A DNA stretch of 64,000 nucleotides from DATKWD01 sp035529695 (GCA_035529695.1 DATKWD010000015.1:1-64000), one strand, 5' to 3'; positions 51,256 through 60,069 are shown, counted from the stretch's first letter. Notes: generated by a model not told the origin, from the letters alone. A program made the numbers and translations.

Positions 51256-51972
51256 ATGAGCAGAGCGTTCGAAGAGCTCGATCGCCAGCCCACGCCGATG
51301 GGCGAGATCAGCGTGCGACGCCGGTTCCACCCGACGCTCCAGGTGGACGTGTGGGAGGTGATCCTCGGCGACGAGCACCTCATGTCGAGCCTGTTCACGG
51401 TCGCCGAGGTCGCGCTCGGCGACCTCGGGCTCGCGGCTCTGACCGACACCGACCTCGACGTGGTCGTCGGTGGGCTCGGGCTCGGCTACACGGCGCGCGC
51501 CGTCCTCGCCGACCCACGGGTCCGCTCGCTGTGTGTCGTCGAGGCGCTGGGCGCAGTGATCGATTGGCACGAGCGTGACCTGCTTCCCGATGCTCGGCTG
51601 CTGACCGACGACCCCCGGTGCCATCTCGTGCACGGCGACTTCTTCGCCATGGTGGCGCGAGGCGAGGCTTTCGGCACCGCGCCGGCGCTCGTCGATGCAA
51701 TTCTCGTCGACATCGATCACACCCCGAGTCACGTGCTCGATCCGAGCCACGCGGCGTTCTACACGGCCGAAGGACTCTCGCGGCTTGCCGAGCGGCTCCG
51801 CCCGCAGGGCGTCTTCGCCCTGTGGTCCGACGATTCCCCCGATCCCGACTTCGTGGCCGTGCTCGGCCGCGTGTTCGCCGAGACCGACGCTCACCTCGTG
51901 GTCTTCCCGAACCCCCTCACCGGCGGGGAGGCGTCGAACTCGGTCTACGTCGCTCGAACGCCGAGGGGCTGA
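51256..51972 (+). CDS. Spermidine synthase-like methyltransferase-fold protein
   Basis: A 238-residue protein of the spermidine-synthase-like family. It starts with a beta hairpin domain (ISVRRRFHPTLQVDVWEVILGDEHLMSS) and continues with a Rossmann fold (VVVGGLGLGYTARAVLAD; VVEALGAVIDWHERDLLP; VDAILVDIDHTP). The usual polyamine-binding DxxD residues are not evident, so it may use another substrate. A promoter and ribosome site precede it. It is convergent with the cupin gene (15 bases). Confidence 0.8.
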   Translation: MSRAFEELDRQPTPMGEISVRRRFHPTLQVDVWEVILGDEHLMSSLFTVAEVALGDLGLAALTDTDLDVVVGGLGLGYTARAVLADPRVRSLCVVEALGAVIDWHERDLLPDARLLTDDPRCHLVHGDFFAMVARGEAFGTAPALVDAILVDIDHTPSHVLDPSHAAFYTAEGLSRLAERLRPQGVFALWSDDSPDPDFVAVLGRVFAETDAHLVVFPNPLTGGEASNSVYVARTPRG

Positions 51973-51987
51973 AGCACTGCTTCGTGC

Positions 51988-52542
51988 TCAGCCACGAGCG
52001 GCCATCGCGGCCGCATCCAGCACGCGCACCAGCTCGATGGCGTCGAACGGCTGCGCTTCCCCGTCGGCCTTCGGCCACATCTGTCGTCCGTCGGTGAAGT
52101 AGTCGCCGCCGTAGACGTGGATCGAGCCGGTCCACTCGCGCGACGGATTCGTGACGGCATGCACGGTCTCGGTCCCGAGCACCACCGAGTCGCCGGCGCG
52201 CAGCGACACGCCGTCTCCGCGGCGCTCGAGGGTGCCGTCAGGGCGACGCCGGAAGAATGTGTTGTCCTCGCGCCCTCCGTACAGACCGATCGCGGCCCAC
52301 ATCCGGTGGTCGTGGGCGAACAGGTCGACACTCGGCGGCCAGACCACGTGCAGGATGGTGAGTTCGGGCGATCGGTGCCAGGTGGTGAACGAGGCCGCCT
52401 CGGCGAGGTCTCCCACCGCGTCCTCGATCAGGTGCGGCAGGCTCGTCACCCGATCGATCTGCTCGCTGACCGCCACTGCGGCTCGAGGCCCCTCGGACAA
52501 TGCGTCACGGCATGAGGTCACGAACTCGTCGATGTCGAACAC
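51988..52542 (-). CDS. Cupin protein of the cysteine dioxygenase-like group
   Basis: A 184-residue cupin. FAHDHRMWAAIGLYGGREDNTFFRR is the first metal motif (two His) and VLGTETVHAVTNPSREWTGSIHVYGG the second (one His). This matches the CDO-like metal dioxygenases acting on thiols. The true substrate cannot be told. The GTG at 52542 stands 6 bases behind TAACGT, so it is probably leaderless. Confidence 0.8.
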   Translation of the reverse strand: MFDIDEFVTSCRDALSEGPRAAVAVSEQIDRVTSLPHLIEDAVGDLAEAASFTTWHRSPELTILHVVWPPSVDLFAHDHRMWAAIGLYGGREDNTFFRRRPDGTLERRGDGVSLRAGDSVVLGTETVHAVTNPSREWTGSIHVYGGDYFTDGRQMWPKADGEAQPFDAIELVRVLDAAAMAARG

Positions 52543-52548
52543 GCGTCG

Positions 52549-52554
52549 ACGTTA
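52549..52554 (-). promoter_or_regulatory. -10 box (TAACGT) of a leaderless promoter
   Basis: On the minus strand TAACGT precedes the GTG at 52542 by 6 bases. Confidence 0.5.
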
Positions 52555-52595
52555 TCGACCACAGCCGGGCGGTGCCGCCGGCGCACCCCATGCCG

Positions 52596-52601
52596 TACGG
52601 T
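52596..52601 (+). promoter_or_regulatory. -10 box (TACGGT) with a short leader
   Basis: TACGGT is followed by about 26 bases that include the ribosome site GAAGGA, 6 bases before the ATG at 52628. Confidence 0.45.
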
Positions 52602-52627
52602 CGGACCGTTCTGGCGAAGGAGCCCCG

Positions 52628-53356
52628 ATGAGCGAGCTGGTCCTGCGATCCGACGACGACGGCGTGAGCACGCTCACGCTGAACCGTCCCGACAAGTTGA
52701 ACTCACTCACCCCGGCATCGTTCGTGGAGCTGCGTGGGCACCTCGACGCGATCGCATCGGACGACTCGGTCCGCTGTGTCGTACTGGCGGGCGCCGGGCG
52801 GTCGTTCTGCGCGGGTCACGATCTCGATGCCATCTCGTCGGGCGAGCGCGCCCCCAGCCGCCACTACGAACCCGAGACCGTCGATGCACTCGAGGCGCTC
52901 CCCCAGCCGACCATCGCCAGGATCCACGGTCACTGCTTCACCGGCGGCCTCGAACTGGCCCTCGCGTGCGATCTGCTGATCGCGGCCGCCTCGACCCGGT
53001 TCGGCGACACGCACGGTCAGTGGGGGCTGGTCCCGATCTGGGGGATGTCGATCCGGCTGCCCGAGCGCGTCGGTCGATCGGCCGCGAAGGAGCTCATGTT
53101 CACCAGTCGCCGCATCGACGCTCTGGTCGCCGAGGACATCGGCCTGGTCGACCGGGCGGTCGCCGACGACGAACTCGACGCCATGGTGAGCGATCTCGCC
53201 GCCGAGATCTGCCGGAACTCGACCGGCACCAACCGGATCGTGAAGCAGCTGCTCGCCACCCAGGCCGAACTGACCCGGAGCGACGCGCTGCTGCACGAAC
53301 GCTCGCTTCCCTTCGGCATGCCCGACGACATGGCCGAGCGCATGGCCCGTGGCTGA
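52628..53356 (+). CDS. Enoyl-CoA hydratase/isomerase family protein
   Basis: A 242-residue crotonase-fold protein. TLTLNRPDKLNSLTP, the oxyanion loops GAGRSFCAGHDLDA and GHCFTGGLELALACDL, and GLVPIWGMSIRLPERVG are visible. The Glu pair needed for water addition is not clearly both present, so hydratase or isomerase cannot be decided. The following acyl-CoA dehydrogenase starts 8 bases inside its end, so the two act in one beta-oxidation step pair. Confidence 0.88.
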   Translation: MSELVLRSDDDGVSTLTLNRPDKLNSLTPASFVELRGHLDAIASDDSVRCVVLAGAGRSFCAGHDLDAISSGERAPSRHYEPETVDALEALPQPTIARIHGHCFTGGLELALACDLLIAAASTRFGDTHGQWGLVPIWGMSIRLPERVGRSAAKELMFTSRRIDALVAEDIGLVDRAVADDELDAMVSDLAAEICRNSTGTNRIVKQLLATQAELTRSDALLHERSLPFGMPDDMAERMARG

Positions 53357-54602
53357 CCCCACCGAAGCAGTCGGCGCGTTCACCGGCCGACATGAGCTCG
53401 AGGAACTGCTGCACAGACTGCTGCCAGAAGGCTGGGGTCGTGCCGTGGCGAACGGAGCCGAGGCCGAGCTGGCAGAGCTCCGGCGGCACGTCGACAACCC
53501 GACGATCGTGCGTGCACTCGGCGACGCCGGGTGGGTCGCCCCGCACTTCTCTGTCGATCACGGAGGCCGAGGCCTTCGCCGCGACGAGGCGCGACAAGCG
53601 CTGACGCTCCTGCAGATCTGGGACGTGCCGCACGTGCCGCGTGGCTCGGGCCTCCCGCTCGCCGCGCCGACGATCGAGGTGTGGTCGAGCGACGAGACGA
53701 AGCGCCGGCTGCTCCCGCCGCTGGTGTCCGGCCGCGAACGCTGGTGCCAGCTCTTCTCCGAGCCCGGTGCAGGATCGGACATGGCGTCGCTCGCCACTAC
53801 AGCGGTTCGGGACGGCGACGAATGGGTCGTGAACGGACAGAAGGTGTGGACGACCTTCGGTCACGAGTCCGAGATGGCGATGCTGATCGCTCGCACCGAC
53901 CCCGACCAGCCGAAGCACAAGGGCATCACCTACTTCGCGCTCGACATGCGGGCCGACGGCGTCGAGGTCCGACCCCTCGTCAACATGGCCGGCCAGCTCG
54001 AGTTCAACGAGGTGTTCCTCACCGACGTCCGCGTACCGGATCTGCTCCGCGTCAGCCCGGTCGGCGAGGGATGGGCGGCTGCGATGACCACGCTCGGTGC
54101 CGAGCGGCATGCGCTCTCGGGTGGCCGGAAGAAGAAGCGAAAGGCTTCCGACGAGATCCTCGGCGGCAAGCCGCTCCACGAGGTGGTCTCGATGGCAACG
54201 GCACGCGGCTCGACGACCGACCCCCTCGCACGACAACGGCTCGCCGAGGCCGAGACAGCCGACCGGCTGCTGAAGCTCATCGCGCAGCGAGCCCGAGACG
54301 AGGCGGCGGGTGGGCGATCGAACCCGGCGATCGGCTCGATCACGAAGATCGCGAAGGCGACCGGCAATCAGCGGCTCCAGGAGGTCGCCGTCGGGCTGCT
54401 GGGCGCCGATGCGATCGCGTGGGAGCTGGGTGACGAGGCAGCCGCCGAGTGGATCACCCAGTTCCTTCGCACCCGTGCCAACTCGATCGAGGGCGGAACG
54501 AGCGAGATCCAACGCAACATCGTCGGCGAGCGAATCCTCGGCCTCCCCCGCGAACCGGACCCTTACAAGGGCGACCCCTGGCGAACGGTCCCCCGCAGCT
54601 GA
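53349..54602 (+). CDS. Acyl-CoA dehydrogenase
   Basis: A 417-residue FAD-dependent dehydrogenase. The FAD and substrate segments are CQLFSEPGAGSDMASLAT and WVVNGQKVWTTFGHESEM. The C-terminal RANSIEGGTSEIQRNIVGERILGLPR is typical of family members that act on bulky substrates such as steroid side chains or isoprenoids. The usual catalytic Glu position is not obvious in this sequence. It begins at a GTG overlapping the hydratase end. Confidence 0.88.
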   Translation: MADPTEAVGAFTGRHELEELLHRLLPEGWGRAVANGAEAELAELRRHVDNPTIVRALGDAGWVAPHFSVDHGGRGLRRDEARQALTLLQIWDVPHVPRGSGLPLAAPTIEVWSSDETKRRLLPPLVSGRERWCQLFSEPGAGSDMASLATTAVRDGDEWVVNGQKVWTTFGHESEMAMLIARTDPDQPKHKGITYFALDMRADGVEVRPLVNMAGQLEFNEVFLTDVRVPDLLRVSPVGEGWAAAMTTLGAERHALSGGRKKKRKASDEILGGKPLHEVVSMATARGSTTDPLARQRLAEAETADRLLKLIAQRARDEAAGGRSNPAIGSITKIAKATGNQRLQEVAVGLLGADAIAWELGDEAAAEWITQFLRTRANSIEGGTSEIQRNIVGERILGLPREPDPYKGDPWRTVPRS

Positions 54603-54640
54603 GGATGCGGCGCCCGAACCGAAATGCGGGGGCTCTGGGG

Positions 54641-54669
54641 TTGTTGAACGAACATATGTTCGATACCGT
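54641..54669 (+). promoter_or_regulatory. Full promoter of the HNH gene (-35 TTGTTG, -10 TACCGT)
   Basis: TTGTTG (54641-54646), 17 bases, then TACCGT (54664-54669), and 6 bases later the GTG at 54676. This is the clearest complete promoter in the window. The LexA-type box fills the spacer. Confidence 0.7.
54649..54662. promoter_or_regulatory. LexA-type SOS box
   Basis: CGAACATATGTTCG is a perfect palindrome matching the actinobacterial/Bacillus LexA site (GAAC-N4-GTTC). It lies between the -35 and -10 of the HNH gene, where a bound repressor would block RNA polymerase. Confidence 0.8.
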
Positions 54670-54675
54670 GTGGAC

Positions 54676-55962
54676 GTGGATCTGTCGACCATCGACACCG
54701 AACTCGACGCGTTGTTCACGACCGATCCCTCGGCGCTGAGCAGTGAGGAAGTCCGCGACACGCTGCATCTGGCCGAGCGAATCCGCACCCGCATCGAGGC
54801 ACTCAACGCCGACCTGCTCGGCGTGATGCACACCACCAAGGCCCACCGGGGCGATGGCGCCCACTCGCCGGCCAACTGGCTGTGCCAGAGCACCGGGACC
54901 GCCAAGAACACCGCGCAGCACCGGGCCAAGCTGGCCGAGAAGTTGTTGTCGATGCCCATGGCCGCACGGCTGTTCCGCGAGGGCTCGATCACCATCGACC
55001 ACGTCCGCATCCTGGCTCGCACCCTCACCAATCCCCGCACACGCGACCAGTTGGACGGGCTCGAGGAGTTCCGGCTGGCCGGCCAGGCGTTGTTCGACAC
55101 CGCCGATCAGTACGCCACGCGCATCGCACACTGGATCGACCGGCACGATCCCGACGGGGCATCTCCCGACGACCCCACCACCGACCGCACCTACGCCGAC
55201 CAGGTCGGTGACCGGGTCAAGATCAACGCCGACCTGTCGTTGGAGACCGGGTTGCCGATCCTCGCTGCCCTCGAAGAGGCCACCGACAAGGTCTTCCACG
55301 CCGACCAGGCCCATGCCGAAGCCCACGCCTGCTCAGACCGCGACGTGCGGCCCCGATCCAACCGACGCTCCCAAGCCTTGGCCGAGCTGATCAGTGCCGG
55401 AGCAGCTGCTCCCGACAACACCACGCGCCGCGAACCGGCGTTCGTCGTCATCCAACACGGAGACGGCGGCGGCAACGGCGGGTGTCCGCGCTACGAGACC
55501 CCCGACGGAACCGTCATCCCCCACCGGTTGGCCGCGAAGTGGGCCACGTCGGCCCTGGCCCTGCGACTCGTGCTCTCCGACAACGGACGCTCACAGTTCC
55601 GGACCCCCGATGGTGTCGTGGCCGCCGATCTCGACCGCGGCCGATCCGCGCGGCTGGTCAACCGGGCCCAACGGCGCGCGCTGCACGTTCGCGACCGCCA
55701 CTGCGCCTTCCCCGGCTGTCACCGCCCGGCCGCCTGGACCGACGCCCACCACGTGCAATGGTGGCGTCATCAGGGTCCCACCGACATGGCCAACCTCGCC
55801 CTCCTGTGCCGACACCACCACGGCGCCGTGCACGCGGGTCGCTACGACCTCACCATGGGGCCCGGACAGACGCCGATCTTCACCGATGCTGCGACCGGCG
55901 AGCGGGTCGTCCCGCGAAGACACCGTCCACCCCCCGACTCCACGGAACGTCGCGCCGCCTGA
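54676..55962 (+). CDS. DUF222/HNH endonuclease domain protein (13E12 repeat type)
   Basis: A 428-residue protein with an N-terminal DUF222 helical region (ELDALFTTDPSALSSEEVRDTLH, ... RLFREGSITIDHVRILART) and a C-terminal HNH nuclease. The HNH part is CAFPGCHRPAAWTDAHHVQWWRHQGPTDMANLALLCRHHH in order, with the His/Asn/His and zinc cysteines in place. This family is spread as repeats in mycobacterial genomes, where copies are SOS-controlled. A LexA box covers the promoter here too. The GTG at 54676 is 6 bases from the -10 box; the GTG at 54670 would be inside the promoter. Confidence 0.88.
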   Translation: MDLSTIDTELDALFTTDPSALSSEEVRDTLHLAERIRTRIEALNADLLGVMHTTKAHRGDGAHSPANWLCQSTGTAKNTAQHRAKLAEKLLSMPMAARLFREGSITIDHVRILARTLTNPRTRDQLDGLEEFRLAGQALFDTADQYATRIAHWIDRHDPDGASPDDPTTDRTYADQVGDRVKINADLSLETGLPILAALEEATDKVFHADQAHAEAHACSDRDVRPRSNRRSQALAELISAGAAAPDNTTRREPAFVVIQHGDGGGNGGCPRYETPDGTVIPHRLAAKWATSALALRLVLSDNGRSQFRTPDGVVAADLDRGRSARLVNRAQRRALHVRDRHCAFPGCHRPAAWTDAHHVQWWRHQGPTDMANLALLCRHHHGAVHAGRYDLTMGPGQTPIFTDAATGERVVPRRHRPPPDSTERRAA

Positions 55963-55970
55963 AGCGGTGC

Positions 55971-56744
55971 TCAGACGCCGACGACCCCGAGGTTGAGGAG
56001 TGCGAGCGTGCCGACGCCGTTGTCGGTCCCGGCGGCGCCGAGATGCAGCAGCGTGCCGTCGGCCGCGGGGTCGCCGGCGAACCCGTCGGTGGCGTTGATC
56101 GTGTCCGGTAGCCCGTTGACCGCATAGGGGTCGGCGGCGAACACCGACGCGGTGTACTCGTCGTCGAAGAAGAGTTGGCTGGTCAGCACGGTCGCGCCGC
56201 CGAGGTGGACGCGGAGATGGACGTGGACCGAACGACCTGGGTACCAGCCCGGATAGATCGTCAGGAACTCGACGATGCCATCGTCGCCCGCCCGCTGCGT
56301 CCCGCGGAGGAAGGTCGTGCCTTCACCCTCGTCCTTGCCGCCGCCGCTGTCGACGAAGGCCGAGTAGTCGCCGGTGGCGTCGGTGTGCCAGACCTCGACC
56401 GCAGCACCCGGCACCGGCTCGCAGGTCTCGTCGACGACGCGAAGGCCGAGGCGGAGTGGGTGCCCTGGATAGCCCTCGGTGATGTCGCGCCGGTCGAACT
56501 GCTCGTCGAGCGGAAACGGGCCGGCCACGTTCGCCGGAAGCAACTGGCACGTGCCGAGCGGTTCGAAGTCGGCCGCAGTCAGCGCCGACCCCGCAACAGC
56601 ACCAGCAGACGGGGTGCCCCTCACCGGTGCCGATGAGGTCGTCGCGCTGTCGTCACCGGACCCGCAGGCGACGAGCACCGCAGTTGCGCCGCTGGCCAAC
56701 AGGAACCGGCGCCGAGTCGTGGCCTGCGTGGATCGAACGGTCAC
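55971..56744 (-). CDS. Tat-exported lipoprotein of the intradiol ring-cleavage dioxygenase family
   Basis: A 257-residue extracytoplasmic protein. The N-terminus has a twin-arginine signal (TTRRRFLLAS) and a lipobox (VLVAC). The domain from ~60 is the intradiol (catechol 1,2-) dioxygenase fold. The iron ligands can be seen: Tyr in GDYSAF, Tyr in YPGWYPG and two His in SVHVHLRV. The leading motif GPFPLDEQFDRRDI is typical of the exported subgroup. These are iron(III) enzymes acting on catechols outside the cytoplasm, and their natural role is little studied. The GTG at 56744 was chosen. Confidence 0.88.
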   Translation of the reverse strand: MTVRSTQATTRRRFLLASGATAVLVACGSGDDSATTSSAPVRGTPSAGAVAGSALTAADFEPLGTCQLLPANVAGPFPLDEQFDRRDITEGYPGHPLRLGLRVVDETCEPVPGAAVEVWHTDATGDYSAFVDSGGGKDEGEGTTFLRGTQRAGDDGIVEFLTIYPGWYPGRSVHVHLRVHLGGATVLTSQLFFDDEYTASVFAADPYAVNGLPDTINATDGFAGDPAADGTLLHLGAAGTDNGVGTLALLNLGVVGV

Positions 56745-56793
56745 CCGTCGATGTTGTCAGGTCTTCCCGGGAATCCGCTCGCGGGCCTCTGGA

Positions 56794-57072
56794 TCAGGGG
56801 GTGACCCGCCCGATGACGTCGCGCACGGTCGTGTCGACGGCGTCGAGGAAGGATCGGCCCGTGGCCTTGACGTCCTCACGGACGGCCTCGTCCTCGTACG
56901 CGTCCTGCATGGCTTCGATGGTCTCTTCGATGGCGGCTCTGATCCGGTCGACCCCGACCTTCTCCTTGAGTTCGGCCTCCGAGAGCTCCTCTTCGGCGTG
57001 CAACTTGAGCTTGAGGAACAACGCCTCCAAGTGGTCGGCGTAGGCGGCCCAGGCAGTTCTCGTGTCGGTCAT
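56794..57072 (-). CDS. Small helical protein of unknown function
   Basis: A 92-residue, highly charged all-helical protein (AWAAYADHLEALFLKLKLHAEEEL; AAIEETIEAMQDAYEDEAVREDV). It lacks any motif I know. The heptad-like spacing of Leu and Ala suggests a coiled coil. It is divergent from the acyl-CoA dehydrogenase with only 84 bases between starts, so the two could share control. Confidence 0.6.
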   Translation of the reverse strand: MTDTRTAWAAYADHLEALFLKLKLHAEEELSEAELKEKVGVDRIRAAIEETIEAMQDAYEDEAVREDVKATGRSFLDAVDTTVRDVIGRVTP

Positions 57073-57156
57073 GACTCGACCATGACCCGCCCCAACATCT
57101 GGGTGAAGGGTCCTTCGTCCCTTCCGGACGGGGCCGACGAGTGCGACGGTGCACAG

Positions 57157-58416
57157 ATGCGCGAGATGAACGTCCAGCCGATTCCGACCGCGTCGGATCG
57201 GATCAACGAACTGCGGGCCCTCACGGCACAGATCGTCAACCGCGAGATCCTGCCGAACGAGAATCTCATCTGGGCCGAGGCCCGCGGCGGCAGGCCACTC
57301 ACCGACGACGACCGTGACCTGGCCCGCAAGACCCGTGAGACGATCAAGGAGAAGGTCAAGCAGGCCGGGCTGTGGGCACCCCACCTCCCCGCCGAGTTCG
57401 GGGGCGCCGACCTCGATTTCCTCGAGCTCGCCTACATGTACGAGGTCCTCTCCTACGCCACCGGGGCCGCGTCGCTGTTCGGTGTCGTGGCCCCGAACTC
57501 GGGCAATCAGAAGATCCTGCTCCAGTACGGAACGCCCGAACAGCGCGAGAAGTGGCTCATGCCGCTCATCGAGGGAACGATGGAGTCCGGCTTCTCGATG
57601 ACCGAGCCCGATCAACCCGGATCGGACCCCCGCTCGCTGAAGACGACGGCTCGGCGCGACGGCGACGAGTGGGTCATCAACGGCCACAAGTGGTTCACCT
57701 CGAACGGCCTGCGCGCCGACTTCTTCATCGTGATGTGTCGCACCGAGGAGACCGAGGGTGGCGCCGACCGCAACGCGGCGATGACCCAGATCATCGTCCC
57801 GGCCGACACGCCTGGGGTGAACCTCGTGCGAGGCATCAACGTGTGGGGCCGCGACAGCGACCACTGCGAGATCATCTACGACGACGTGCGGGTCCCGGTC
57901 GAGAACGCGCTCGGCGAGCGCGGATCAGGACACCGCGCCGCACAGGACCGACTCGGTGCCGGGCGGGTGTACCACTGCATGAACTCGATCGGGATGATGT
58001 GGCGGGCGTTCGACCTGATGGTCGAGCGGTCGATGGAACGCGAGGTCCACGGCGGACTGCTCGAGACCAAGCAGATGATCCAGGGGTTCATCGCCGATTC
58101 GTACATGGATCTCCAGGCCGCCCGGCTGATGACGATCAACTGCGCCGAGAAGATGGCCGCGGGCGGCGACGCTCGCACCGACATCTCGGCGATCAAGGTG
58201 TTCGTCCCCGCCGCCTTCCACCGCGTGGTCGATCGGGCGATCCAGGTCTGGGGAGCCGCCGGTGTCACCGGCGACCTGCCGCTGGCCGGCATGTACGTCG
58301 GCGCACGCACTCTGCGGCTCGCCGACGGCCCCGACGAGGTCCACCGCATCCTCATCGCCAAGAACGTCCTCGGCCAATACCGCAACACCGAGGCCGGGTG
58401 GGACTTCGGCAACTGA
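57157..58416 (+). CDS. Acyl-CoA dehydrogenase
   Basis: A 419-residue FAD-dependent dehydrogenase. The family segments are SGFSMTEPDQPGSDPRSLKT, WVINGHKWFTSNGL, VYHCMNSIGMMWRAFDLMVER and QVWGAAGVTGDLPLAGMY. This matches the acyl-CoA dehydrogenases often annotated for (R)-benzylsuccinyl- or short branched-chain substrates; the exact one is not clear. I chose the ATG at 57157 (MREMNVQPIP) because the 57082 start would leave only 9 bases to the divergent gene. Confidence 0.88.
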   Translation: MREMNVQPIPTASDRINELRALTAQIVNREILPNENLIWAEARGGRPLTDDDRDLARKTRETIKEKVKQAGLWAPHLPAEFGGADLDFLELAYMYEVLSYATGAASLFGVVAPNSGNQKILLQYGTPEQREKWLMPLIEGTMESGFSMTEPDQPGSDPRSLKTTARRDGDEWVINGHKWFTSNGLRADFFIVMCRTEETEGGADRNAAMTQIIVPADTPGVNLVRGINVWGRDSDHCEIIYDDVRVPVENALGERGSGHRAAQDRLGAGRVYHCMNSIGMMWRAFDLMVERSMEREVHGGLLETKQMIQGFIADSYMDLQAARLMTINCAEKMAAGGDARTDISAIKVFVPAAFHRVVDRAIQVWGAAGVTGDLPLAGMYVGARTLRLADGPDEVHRILIAKNVLGQYRNTEAGWDFGN

Positions 58417-58441
58417 TCGGACCGCCCGACCCGACCGACAG

Positions 58442-60019
58442 ATGAGCCGCTTCATACCCTTCGTCGTCGCCGTGGTGCTCGCCGTCGGCGGGCTGGCACT
58501 GAGCGCAACCGTCAGCCCATGGTGGGCGGTGGTTGCCGTCGTCGGCCTGGTCCTGCTCGGGCTGGCGGGCTTCGACATCGCCCAGCGACGCCACAGCATC
58601 TGGAGGAACTACCCGATCATCGGGCACCTCCGGTGGTTGCTCGAGGGCTTCCGACCCGAGCTCCAGCAGTACTTCGTCGAACTCGACACCGTCGGCGCGC
58701 CGTTCGACCACGACACCCGGGCCCTGGTGTACGTCCGCGCGAAGAACAAGCACGAGGACCAGCCGTTCGGCACCGAGCGCGACGTCTACGCCGAAGGCCA
58801 CGAGTGGCTCGACCACTCACTCGCGCCGAAGCCGGCAGCCGACGAGCATCGGGTGCGGGTCGGCGGACCCGACTGCTCCCAGCCCTACGACATGTCGCTG
58901 CTCAACGTGTCGGCGATGAGCTTCGGCTCGCTCTCGGCCAATGCAATCCGAGCCCTCAACCGCGGTGCTGCGCTCGGCGGGTTCGCGCACGACACCGGAG
59001 AGGGCGGCCTCACCGAGTACCACCTCGAAGGTGGCGGTGACCTCATCTGGGAGATCGGAACGGGCTACTACGGCTGTCGCACGCTCGACGGCCGATTCGA
59101 CCCCGACGTCTTCGCCACCAAGGTCGCCATTCCTGCAGTCAAGGCCGTCAACGTCAAGCTCTCCCAGGGCGCGAAGCCCGGGCTCGGCGGTGTGATGCCC
59201 GCTGCCAAGGTCACCGCCGAGATCGCGGAGATCCGAGGCGTCCCGGCCGGACAGAGATGCGTGTCGCCGCCCGCTCACTCGGCCTTCGCGACCCCGCTCG
59301 AGCTGGTGACCTTCATCGACGACCTGCGGCGGCTGTCGGGCGGCAAGCCCGTGGGCTTCAAGCTGTGCGTCGGACGACGAGTCGACTTCCTCGGCGTCTG
59401 CAAGGCAATGCTCGACACCGGGATCCACCCCGACTTCATCGTCGTCGACGGATCCGAAGGGGGCACCGGCGCCGCCCCGGTCGAGTTCACCGACCACGTG
59501 GGGACGCCTCTCACCGAGGGCCTGATCTTCGTGCACAACGCGCTGGTCGGCGCGGGCCTGCGAAATGACATACGCGTCGGGGCGAGCGGCAAGATCGCCA
59601 CCGGCTTCTCGATCGTCTCGCGGCTCGCACAGGGTGCCGACTACACGAACGCAGCGCGCACCATGATGTTCGCCCTCGGGTGCATCCAGGCCCAGCGGTG
59701 CCACACCAACACCTGCCCGGTGGGCGTTGCGACCCAGGACCCGAGGCGAACCGGCGGGCTCGTCGTGTCCGACAAGGCTGCGCGAGTCCACCAGTACCAC
59801 CGCCACACCGTCGCGAGCGCGAACCAGCTGATCGCATCGATGGGCCTGAGCGACCCGGCCGAACTGGGGCCCCAGTTGCTCAACCGCCGGCTCGACCCGC
59901 AGACCATCCGCTCCTACGACCAGCTGTATCAGTACCTCGAGCCCGGCGAGCTGCTCGTTTCCCCGCCCGCCGAGTGGGCCGCGGATTGGATCGCCGCCCG
60001 ACCCGACCGGTTCGGTTGA
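58442..60019 (+). CDS. Membrane-anchored FMN-binding glutamate synthase-domain protein
   Basis: A 525-residue protein with two N-terminal membrane helices (residues ~5-45) followed by the FMN/[3Fe-4S] domain of glutamate synthase. SAMSFGSLSANAIRALNRGA, GAKPGLGGVMP, VDGSEGGTGAAP and the cluster motif CIQAQRCHTNTCPVG are present. The glutaminase part is missing, so it is not a normal GltB; it may be an oxidoreductase with an unknown acceptor. It starts 25 bases after the dehydrogenase stop and may accept its electrons. Two hairpins follow the stop. Confidence 0.85.
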   Translation: MSRFIPFVVAVVLAVGGLALSATVSPWWAVVAVVGLVLLGLAGFDIAQRRHSIWRNYPIIGHLRWLLEGFRPELQQYFVELDTVGAPFDHDTRALVYVRAKNKHEDQPFGTERDVYAEGHEWLDHSLAPKPAADEHRVRVGGPDCSQPYDMSLLNVSAMSFGSLSANAIRALNRGAALGGFAHDTGEGGLTEYHLEGGGDLIWEIGTGYYGCRTLDGRFDPDVFATKVAIPAVKAVNVKLSQGAKPGLGGVMPAAKVTAEIAEIRGVPAGQRCVSPPAHSAFATPLELVTFIDDLRRLSGGKPVGFKLCVGRRVDFLGVCKAMLDTGIHPDFIVVDGSEGGTGAAPVEFTDHVGTPLTEGLIFVHNALVGAGLRNDIRVGASGKIATGFSIVSRLAQGADYTNAARTMMFALGCIQAQRCHTNTCPVGVATQDPRRTGGLVVSDKAARVHQYHRHTVASANQLIASMGLSDPAELGPQLLNRRLDPQTIRSYDQLYQYLEPGELLVSPPAEWAADWIAARPDRFG

Positions 60020-60020
60020 G

Positions 60021-60069
60021 CCGGCGTTCAGCGCGCCGGTGACGGTACGAGGTGGCGGCTGAAGCCGCC
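60021..60069 (+). terminator. Tandem hairpins after the glutamate synthase-like gene
   Basis: CCGGCG (60021-60026) pairs with CGCCGG (60034-60039), and GGCGGC-TGAA-GCCGCC lies at 60054-60069. They have no U run, as is common for actinobacterial terminators. The rest of the 204-base gap to 60224 shows only the ribosome site of the next gene. Confidence 0.5.

Noticed and set aside
58442..60019. Ordinary glutamate synthase large subunit
   Set aside because: No glutaminase domain, only 525 residues, and N-terminal membrane helices.
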